This document shows, in pieces, positions 34,430 to 40,047 of a DNA stretch of 40,047 nucleotides (position 1 is the first letter of the stretch; every line of letters starts with the position of its first letter). The stretch spans positions 1-40,047 of the forward strand of contig CAMDGX010000039.1 in NCBI GenBank assembly GCA_945897825.1, written 5' to 3'. The notes beneath the pieces were generated by a model. The model did no database searches and was not told the DNA's origin. It saw only the letters and a list, made by a program, of their open reading frames with translations. Made by a program: the position numbers and the translations under genes. This stretch comes from Asaia bogorensis (lineage in GTDB: Bacteria; Pseudomonadota; Alphaproteobacteria; Acetobacterales; Acetobacteraceae).

Positions 34430-35350
34430 ATGGCTTTCGCCGCGCTGCGCAACTGGCTTCTGCGCGGCCGTCCGGGTCCGGGCGGGGCGGATCCGACCCA
34501 AGGGGGCGACCTCCTGGAGTTGGACCTTCCCGCAGCGCCCGACGCCGCGCCGCCACCCCGCAGCCCAATCTGGCCCGCCTCCCGCCTCGCCATCGAGGAA
34601 GAGCTGTGGGGCACCGGCTTCATGACCCCCGGCGGCGGGCCCGAAGTGCTGCGCTATGCCAACCCGATCGGCCTGTCAGCCGCCGCCACCCTGCTGCTGC
34701 TCGGCACCGGCACCGGCGGCCCGGCCCAGATCCTCGCCACCGAGCTCGGCGTCTGGGTCGCCGCCCACGAATCCGACCCCGACCTCGCCGCCATCGCCGC
34801 CCGCCGCATCCAGCGCGCCGGCGCCGCCCTGGCCAAGCGCGCCTCCGTCGCCCAGTGGGACCGCCACGACCCCGATTTCCGCCCCCGCTCCGCCCACCAC
34901 GCCCTCGCGATCGACGCCATCCGCGACGCCACCGCCGAGCCCGTCCTGGCCGCCATCGCCACCGCCCTGAAGCCGCACGGCCAGATCGTCATCGTCGAGA
35001 CCGTCGCCCCCGCCCCCGTCGACCCCGCCGACCCCGCCATGGCCGCCTGGTTCCGCCTGGAGAACCGCGCCCCCCTTCTCCCGTCCCCCGACACCATCAC
35101 CCGCGCCCTCACCCGCCTCGGCTTCGACCTGCGCGTCACCGAAGACCTCTCCGCCCGCCACATGCGCCTGGCCGTCCTCGGCTGGCGCCACGTCGTCCGC
35201 CAGATGGCCCGCGAACGCCCCGGCCCCGAGCGCGCCGCCGCCGTCGTCACCGAGGCCGAGCTCTGGACGCGCCGCATCCGCCTGATGCATTCCGGCCAGA
35301 TCCGCCTGATGCGCTGGCACGCCATCGGCCCGGCCCACCCCGTCGCCTAG
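34430..35350 (+). CDS. SAM-dependent methyltransferase-like protein
   Basis: The 306-residue protein has a Pro-rich 50-residue start and then a class I methyltransferase-like core: LLLLGTGTGGPAQILATELG (motif I), HESDPDLAAIAARRI (motif II position, acidic end), and HGQIVIVETVAP (strand 5 region). The C-terminal portion has RLGFDLRVTEDLSARHM, as in methyltransferases with late helices covering the active site. Motif I has G-T-G-T-G-G where G-x-G-x-G is usual. Substrate unknown. It is divergent from the two-helix protein gene and upstream of ykgO. Confidence 0.7.
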   Translation: MAFAALRNWLLRGRPGPGGADPTQGGDLLELDLPAAPDAAPPPRSPIWPASRLAIEEELWGTGFMTPGGGPEVLRYANPIGLSAAATLLLLGTGTGGPAQILATELGVWVAAHESDPDLAAIAARRIQRAGAALAKRASVAQWDRHDPDFRPRSAHHALAIDAIRDATAEPVLAAIATALKPHGQIVIVETVAPAPVDPADPAMAAWFRLENRAPLLPSPDTITRALTRLGFDLRVTEDLSARHMRLAVLGWRHVVRQMARERPGPERAAAVVTEAELWTRRIRLMHSGQIRLMRWHAIGPAHPVA

Positions 35351-35357
35351 CCGCGGC

Positions 35358-35386
35358 TTGACACAAGCCCCCCGCCCGACTACTCC
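35358..35386 (+). promoter_or_regulatory. Putative sigma-70 promoter of ykgO
   Basis: A perfect -35 hexamer TTGACA (35358-35363) is followed after 17 bases by TACTCC (35381-35386) as -10, which keeps only T1, A2 and the general position. It lies 48 bases upstream of the L36 ATG. The -35 match is the strongest in the window; the -10 is weak. Confidence 0.5.
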
Positions 35387-35434
35387 CCCGCCTCCTGTTC
35401 CCACCGCCCGTCCGGGCCCTGAAGGCCGCTTCCC

Positions 35435-35560
35435 ATGAAAGTCCGCAACAGCCTCAAGTCCGCCAAGGTGCGCGACAAGAACTGCCGCGTGGTGCGCCGC
35501 CATGGCCGCGTCTACGTCATCAACAAGAAGAACCCGCGCATGAAGGCCCGCCAGGGCTAA
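35435..35560 (+). CDS. ykgO: Ribosomal protein bL36, zinc-free (type B) form
   Basis: The 41-residue protein begins [20 protein letters not shown] and continues with [20 protein letters not shown]. It has a single Cys (17), not the four zinc ligands of the C+ form, so it is the paralog that replaces zinc-binding L36 when zinc is scarce; many alphaproteobacteria have only this form. It is a standalone gene with its own promoter-like sequence and a terminator-like hairpin 34 bases after the stop. It is too short for many automatic gene callers. Confidence 0.95.
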   Translation: MKVRNSLKSAKVRDKNCRVVRRHGRVYVINKKNPRMKARQG

Positions 35561-35594
35561 CCTGGCCGGCCCGCTCGCGCCGTTCGCCTGACCT

Positions 35595-35627
35595 GAACGC
35601 GCCCCGGGGCCTCTCCGGGGCGCGTTC
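35595..35627. terminator. Hairpin after ykgO
   Basis: GAACGCGCCCCGG and CCGGGGCGCGTTC are perfect 13-base arms around GGCCTCT. It follows ykgO by 34 bases and is read before glcD. There is no T-run, as is common for high-GC terminators, but the stem is strong. Confidence 0.7.
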
Positions 35628-35695
35628 GGCGTTACGCCCACCCTTGCCGCGCCACGCCCGCCCCATCACAGTGCGCCCGCCACCCGGAGGCCGCC

Positions 35696-37129
35696 ATGCT
35701 CCCCCAACCCGCCCCGAACCAGGAAACCCTGGCCCGCCGCGACGACATCGTCGCCGGCCTGCGCGCCCTCCTGCCCGCGGAAGCCGTCATCGCCGAGCCG
35801 CTCCGCCTCAAGCCCTACGAAACCGACGGCCTCGCCGCCTACCGCCAGGTCCCGCTCGCCGTCGTCCTGCCCGAAACCACCGAGCAGGTCGCCGCCATCA
35901 TGGCCTACTGCCACGAGAACGACGTCCGCGTCGTCCCCCGCGGCGCCGGCACCTCGCTCTCCGGCGGCGCGCTCCCCATGGCCGACTCGGTCGTCCTCGG
36001 CCTCATGCGCATGAACCGCATCCTCGCCATCGACTACGCCGACCGCCTCGCCGTCGTGCAGGCTGGCGTCACCAACATCGGCATCACCCAGGCGGTGGCG
36101 GGGCAGGGCTTCTTCTACGCCCCGGACCCCTCCAGCCAGCTCGCCTGCATGATCGGCGGCAACGTCAACATGAACTCCGGCGGCGCCCACTGCCTGCGCT
36201 ACGGGGTCACCGCCAACAACCTCCTCGGCCTGAAAATCGTCACCGTCGACGGCGAGATCCTCGACATCGGCGGCGCCCACCTCGATTCCGCCGGCTACGA
36301 CTGGCTCGGCCTCCTCACCGGCAGCGAAGGCCAGCTCGCCATTGTCACCGAAGTCACCGTCCGCATCCTCCGCTCCCCCGAGGGTGCGCGGGCCATGCTC
36401 GCCGCCTTCCGCAGCAACGAGGTCGCCGGCGCCTGCGTCGACTCCATCATCGCGTCAGGCATCATCCCGGTCGCCCTCGAATTCATGGACCGCCCCGCCA
36501 TCCACGCCTGCGAAGCCTTCGCCAATGCCGGCTATCCCCTTGATGCCGAAGCCATGCTCATCATCGAGGTCGAAGGCTCAACCGAGGAACAGGATTTCCT
36601 GCTCGACCGCCTGAAGGCCATCTGCGCCCAGCACGACCCGATCAGCCTGAAAGTCTCCACCTCCGCCGAGGAATCGCTGGCCATCTGGAAAGGCCGCAAG
36701 GGCGCCTTCGGTGCCGTCGGCCGCATCTCGCCCGACTACATGTGCATGGACGGCACCATCCCCACCTCCCAGCTCCCGCACGTCCTGCGCCGCATCGCCG
36801 AGATGTCCGCCGACTACAACCTCCAGGTCGCCAACATCTTCCACGCCGGCGACGGCAACCTCCACCCCCTCATCATGTTCGACGCCAACGACCCCGCCAG
36901 CTTCGCCAAGGCCGAAAAATTCGGCGCCGACATCCTCACCCTCTGCGTCGAGGTCGGCGGCTGCCTCACCGGCGAACACGGCGTCGGCGTCGAGAAGCGC
37001 GACCTGATGGGCGTCCAGTTCACCGAAACCGAGCTCGACCAGCAGCGCCGCATCAAATCCGCCTTCGACCCCGCCTGGCTCCTCAACGCCAACAAGGTCT
37101 TCCCCCTCAAGGGCCTCGCCGCCGCATGA
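35696..37129 (+). CDS. glcD: Glycolate oxidase FAD subunit GlcD
   Basis: The 477-residue protein is the flavin-binding dehydrogenase subunit of membrane-associated glycolate oxidase, which converts glycolate to glyoxylate. The FAD-binding PCMH fold includes VPRGAGTSLSGGALP near residues 80-94, and GGNVNMNSGGAHCLRYG near 155-171. The C-terminal half has HAGDGNLHPLIMF near 383 and GEHGVGVEKRDLMG near 426, as in GlcD. GGAGG sits 5 bases before the ATG. It overlaps glcE by ATGA. D-lactate dehydrogenases of the same family are an alternative, but glcE and glcF next to it decide for GlcD. Confidence 0.93.
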   Translation: MLPQPAPNQETLARRDDIVAGLRALLPAEAVIAEPLRLKPYETDGLAAYRQVPLAVVLPETTEQVAAIMAYCHENDVRVVPRGAGTSLSGGALPMADSVVLGLMRMNRILAIDYADRLAVVQAGVTNIGITQAVAGQGFFYAPDPSSQLACMIGGNVNMNSGGAHCLRYGVTANNLLGLKIVTVDGEILDIGGAHLDSAGYDWLGLLTGSEGQLAIVTEVTVRILRSPEGARAMLAAFRSNEVAGACVDSIIASGIIPVALEFMDRPAIHACEAFANAGYPLDAEAMLIIEVEGSTEEQDFLLDRLKAICAQHDPISLKVSTSAEESLAIWKGRKGAFGAVGRISPDYMCMDGTIPTSQLPHVLRRIAEMSADYNLQVANIFHAGDGNLHPLIMFDANDPASFAKAEKFGADILTLCVEVGGCLTGEHGVGVEKRDLMGVQFTETELDQQRRIKSAFDPAWLLNANKVFPLKGLAAA

Positions 37130-38316
37130 CCCCCACCACCGAACAGGGCGTCATCGAAGCCATCCAGCAGGCCCACGACGCGAACGAACCCCTCGCGATC
37201 GCCGGCCGCAACAGCAAGGCGGGCCTCCTCCGCCCCGTCCAGGCCGCCCGCACCCTCAGCACGGCCAACCTCACCGGCATCACCCTCTACTCCCCCAGCG
37301 AACTCATCATCTCCGCCCGCGCCGGCACCACGCTGGCCGAAATCGAAGCAACCTTGGTTGCCAAGGGCCAGCACCTCGTCGCCGAACCCCCTGATTTCAC
37401 ATCCCTCTTCGGCCGCGTCCAACCCCAGACCATCGCCGGCATCGTGGCCGCCAACCTCTCCGGCCCCCGCCGCGTCGCCTGGGGCGCCATGCGCGACCAC
37501 GTCATGGGCGTCCGCGCCGTCAACGGCACCGCCGAGCCCATCCGCTCCGGCGGCCGCGTGCTCAAGAACGTCACCGGCCTCGACCTCTGCAAGCTCCTCA
37601 CCGGCAGCCACGGCACGCTGGCCGTCCTCACCGAGATCACCCTCAAGGTCGCCCCCGCCCCCGAACAGCGCGCCACCCTCCTCCTGCGCAACCTCCCGCC
37701 GGAAAAGGCCGTCGCCGCCCTCTCCGCCGCCCTCGGCTCGCCCTACGCCGTCTCCGCCGCCGCCTACCTCCCCGCCGCCCTCGCCGGCTTCATCCCCGGC
37801 ATCGGCCCCGGCCCCGTCGCCCTGGTCCGCGTGGAGGATTTCGCCCCCTCCGTCGCCTACCGCACCGAACGCCTGCGCGCCGACCTCGCCGAATTCGCCC
37901 CCGCCGACCTGCTCGACGACACCCAGTCCCGCCGCGCCTGGACCGCCATCCGCGACTGCGCCCCCTTCGCCGGCATGCAGGGCGCCATCTGGCGCGTCTC
38001 CGTCCGCCCCTCGCGCGGCCCCGCCGTCGCCGAAGCCCTCGAACACTCCTTCGGCGCCGCCTGGTTCCTCGACTGGGGCGGCGGCCTCGCCTGGATCGCC
38101 GGCCCCGCCACCACCGAAGCCCACACCGCCGTCGCCGCCATCGCCGCCCAGCACGGCGGCACCCACACCCTGTTCCGCGCCCCCGAATCCCTGCGCGCCG
38201 CCGTCGCCGTCATCCCCCCCGAGCCCGCGCCGCTCGCCGCCATCACACGCCGCGTGAAATCCGCCTTCGACCCAAGGGGAATCCTCAATCCCGGGCGCAT
38301 GCGGGTAGGGGAGTAA
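37126..38316 (+). CDS. glcE: Glycolate oxidase subunit GlcE
   Basis: The 396-residue protein is a second FAD_binding_4 flavoprotein subunit with an N-terminal FAD-binding region (AIAGRNSKAGLLRPV, then SARAGTTLAEIEATL and VGAN-like GIVAANLSGPRRVAWG) and GGRVLKNVTGLDLCKLLTGSHGTL. It ends SAFDPRGILNPGRM, a close match to the usual GlcE terminus. It is shorter than GlcD, as expected. The ATG overlaps the glcD stop by 4 bases. The TAA stop (38314-38316) is immediately followed by a palindromic repeat. Confidence 0.93.
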   Translation: MTPTTEQGVIEAIQQAHDANEPLAIAGRNSKAGLLRPVQAARTLSTANLTGITLYSPSELIISARAGTTLAEIEATLVAKGQHLVAEPPDFTSLFGRVQPQTIAGIVAANLSGPRRVAWGAMRDHVMGVRAVNGTAEPIRSGGRVLKNVTGLDLCKLLTGSHGTLAVLTEITLKVAPAPEQRATLLLRNLPPEKAVAALSAALGSPYAVSAAAYLPAALAGFIPGIGPGPVALVRVEDFAPSVAYRTERLRADLAEFAPADLLDDTQSRRAWTAIRDCAPFAGMQGAIWRVSVRPSRGPAVAEALEHSFGAAWFLDWGGGLAWIAGPATTEAHTAVAAIAAQHGGTHTLFRAPESLRAAVAVIPPEPAPLAAITRRVKSAFDPRGILNPGRMRVGE

Positions 38317-38457
38317 GCAAGAATGTTCTTTTTTGAAAAAAAGAACCAAAAAACTTTTCCCCCTTCGCAGCTCGCCCTGCGCCCGGCCCAAATGGAAAAA
38401 AGTCTTTTTGCTTCTTTTTCTTCAGAAAAAGAAGATTCTTTCTTGGACACCCCCTAG
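38317..38457. mobile_element. Inverted-repeat insert between glcE and glcF, possible MITE-like element
   Basis: The 141 bases separating glcE from glcF contain a repeat at 38317-38358 that is identical over 34 bases to copy A at 436-469. A degenerate copy in the opposite direction lies at 38396-38434, with palindrome CTTCTTTTTCT/AGAAAAAGAAG at 38411-38434. The block is thus flanked by inverted repeats. No ORF is present. Neighbouring genes are normally overlapping, so the gap looks inserted. No target duplication was identified, and a terminator or processing role remains possible. Confidence 0.5.
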
Positions 38458-39774
38458 ATGCAAACCACCTTCACCCAGGAACAACTCCGCGACCCCGACA
38501 CCGCGGAATCCAACAAGCAGCTCCGCACCTGCGTCCATTGCGGCTTCTGCACCGCCACGTGCCCCACCTTCGTCCTCCTCGGCGACGAGCTCGATTCCCC
38601 CCGCGGCCGCATCTACCTCATCAAGGACATGCTGGAATCCGCCCGCCCCGCCACGGAGGAAGTCGTCCGCCACGTCGATCGCTGCCTTTCCTGCCTCTCC
38701 TGCATGACCACGTGTCCGAGCGGCGTGAACTACATGCATCTCGTCGACCACGCCCGCCACTACATTGAAAACACCTACAAACGCCCCCCCGCCGAACGCT
38801 TCCTCCGCGCCGCGCTGGCCAAGATCCTCCCCTACCCGAACCGCATGCGCGCCGCCCTCATGGCCGCGGCAATGGCCCGCCCCTTCGCCCGCCTCATCCC
38901 CGGCGACACCATGCTCGCCAAGCGCCTGCGCGCCATGCTGGCCCTCGCCCCCAGAACCATCCCCGGCCGCTCCCCTCTCGAAGGCCCCCGCACCCACCAG
39001 GCCGAAACCCCGCGAAAGGCCCGCGTCGCCCTGCTGGCCGGCTGCGCCCAACAGGTCCTCGACCCCGAGATCAACAACGCCACCATCCGCCTCCTCACCC
39101 GCATGGGCACCGAAATCGTCGTCGCCAAGGGGGCAGGGTGCTGCGGCGCGCTCACCCATCACATGGGCCACCACGACGCCGCCATGGCCTCCGCCGCCGC
39201 CAACATCGAGGCCTGGTCCCGCGAAGCCGACACAAACGGCCTCGACGCCATCATCATCAACACCTCCGGCTGCGGCACCACGGTCAAGGACTACGGCCAC
39301 ATGTTCCGCACCACCCCCCTCGCCGAAAAAGCCGCGAAGATCAGCGCGCTCGCCATGGACATCACCGAATATCTGGCCAAGTCCAACTACACCCCCACCC
39401 GCGAACCCCAGGGCCTAACCGTCGCCTACCACAGCGCCTGCAGCCTCCAGCACGGCCAGAAGATCACCGCCCAACCCAAGGATCTCCTGCGAAAAGCCGG
39501 CTTCAAGGTCGTCGAGCCCATCGAGCCCCATCTCTGCTGCGGCAGCGCCGGCACCTACAACATCCTCCAGCCCGACATCAGCGCCCGCCTGCGCGCCCGC
39601 AAGCTCGACAACCTCAAGGCCACCAGGCCCGACCTCATCGCCGCCGGCAACATCGGCTGCATGACCCAGCTCGCCGGCGACACGCTCCCCCTCGTCCACA
39701 CCGTCGAACTGCTCGACTGGATGGCCGGCGGCCCAATCCCGCCTGGCTTGCCTGGAGAACAGCGCATACCGTGA
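38458..39774 (+). CDS. glcF: Glycolate oxidase iron-sulfur subunit GlcF
   Basis: The 438-residue protein carries two [4Fe-4S] motifs, CVHCGFCTATCP (C25, C28, C31, C35) and CLSCLSCMTTCP (C76, C79, C82, C86). It also carries two CCG domains, with AGCCGAL near residue 230 and LCCGSAGTY near 360. It passes electrons from the GlcD/GlcE flavins to the quinone pool. The start follows 141 bases after glcE and lacks a clear Shine-Dalgarno; CACCCCCTAG precedes the ATG. All ligands are present. Confidence 0.95.
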   Translation: MQTTFTQEQLRDPDTAESNKQLRTCVHCGFCTATCPTFVLLGDELDSPRGRIYLIKDMLESARPATEEVVRHVDRCLSCLSCMTTCPSGVNYMHLVDHARHYIENTYKRPPAERFLRAALAKILPYPNRMRAALMAAAMARPFARLIPGDTMLAKRLRAMLALAPRTIPGRSPLEGPRTHQAETPRKARVALLAGCAQQVLDPEINNATIRLLTRMGTEIVVAKGAGCCGALTHHMGHHDAAMASAAANIEAWSREADTNGLDAIIINTSGCGTTVKDYGHMFRTTPLAEKAAKISALAMDITEYLAKSNYTPTREPQGLTVAYHSACSLQHGQKITAQPKDLLRKAGFKVVEPIEPHLCCGSAGTYNILQPDISARLRARKLDNLKATRPDLIAAGNIGCMTQLAGDTLPLVHTVELLDWMAGGPIPPGLPGEQRIP

Positions 39775-39900
39775 CGCCGCTGCCGCATATTCGCCGGCTT
39801 CCCTCCCCCGTAGGTACGCCAGTGCCCGTGGGCGTCACCGAAATCCCCACTCCGATGGTGCAGTCGTCGCGATGTCGCCGCTGGATGGAATTTGTGCACG

Positions 39901-40047
39901 TGTACCGCACCCGGTTTCCTGGACACGCGGTTGCACTATGCGGCGCGCCTGAGGCTGGTGTCGAGGCGTGCGGCGCGCGCGTCGAGCGGGCTGAGGTAGC
40001 CGTTCTTTTCGATCAGCCACTCGGCATTGTAGCGGGTGGCGAAGTCG
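39901..40047 (-). mobile_element. End of an IS3-like insertion sequence
   Basis: The left limit of the element appears to be the imperfect terminal sequence TGTACCGCACCCGGTTTCCT (39901-39920), beginning with TG as in IS3-family ends. The element extends to the right beyond the window, so the other terminus and any target duplication are not visible. The transposase end (below) runs toward this terminus. Confidence 0.55.
39936..40047 (-). CDS. Transposase, integrase-core C-terminus (partial, 5' end outside window)
   Basis: The frame is open from the right edge and stops with TAG at 39936-39938. It reads DFATRYNAEWLIEKNGYLSP and continues LDARAARLDTSLRRAA. The RYNAEWLIEK-G-Y-SP segment is the characteristic end of rve-type (integrase-core) transposases, such as those of the IS3 and IS481 families. 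Only 36 residues are visible, so the catalytic DDE residues cannot be assessed and it is not known whether the gene is intact. Confidence 0.65.
   Translation of the reverse strand, partial: DFATRYNAEWLIEKNGYLSPLDARAARLDTSLRRAA

Noticed and set aside
33667-35361. 564-codon plus-strand open frame covering the asd leader and methyltransferase region
   Set aside because: Pro/Arg/His-rich throughout; it conflicts with the two-helix protein and the methyltransferase frame.

Overview
The window is very GC-rich bacterial chromosome with dense, short-spaced genes. I infer an alphaproteobacterium, most likely Acetobacteraceae or a close Rhodospirillales relative. The evidence is the alphaproteobacterial form of the LexA box (GAAC-N7-GAAC) at 571-585, the zinc-ligand-free L36 protein, tad-type pilus genes, ATGA-coupled operons and extreme third-position G/C. 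No rRNA, tRNA, CRISPR array or prophage was seen. The only clear mobile element is the end of an insertion sequence at the right edge.

Layout. 1-4.7 kb: the end of a CoA-transferase gene, a dispersed AT-rich palindromic repeat, a predicted SOS-regulated small protein, alaS, and two small envelope proteins (DUF6152-like and DUF6644-like). 4.7-13.7 kb: an ABC-F ATPase and an MFS transporter (minus strand), a chemoreceptor with a C-terminal PilZ-like domain (plus), then on the minus strand a fatty acid desaturase, an IlvD/Edd dehydratase coupled to a YdhR-like protein, and a DUF2189 membrane protein. 13.7-19.7 kb: DUF3237 protein, a 3-hydroxyacyl-CoA dehydrogenase-like SDR, MarR, a three-gene tadG/tadE/tadE-like operon, a second SDR and a DUF4239 membrane protein. 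19.8-24.9 kb: a tightly coupled four-gene catabolic operon (ICL/PEP-mutase-family lyase, hydantoinase B, hydantoinase A, isochorismatase-like hydrolase). 25-30.2 kb: two large REP-like palindromes, a Tat-type serine carboxypeptidase coupled to an SbmA/YddA-like ABC transporter, and a PAS-EAL protein. 30.4-35.6 kb: VOC protein, polytopic membrane protein, asd with a long leader, a small two-TM protein, a methyltransferase-like protein and ykgO (L36). 35.7-39.8 kb: glcD-glcE-glcF (glycolate oxidase) with an inverted-repeat insert between glcE and glcF. 39.9 kb to end: an IS3-like terminus with the end of its transposase.

The strongest non-obvious signal is upstream of asd (33.67-33.80 kb, minus strand). 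A 25-codon ORF with a good ribosome binding site has Thr or Lys at 8 of residues 6-15. It is followed by an intrinsic terminator lying only 44 bases before the asd start. Asd makes the common precursor of threonine, lysine and methionine, so this looks like a leader-peptide transcription attenuator. Other points worth a look are the SOS box over a small hydrophobic protein, a natural Cys-to-Gly change in the isochorismatase-like enzyme of the hydantoinase operon, the PilZ-tailed chemoreceptor, and several families of palindromic repeats, some of which contain the stop codons of neighbouring genes.
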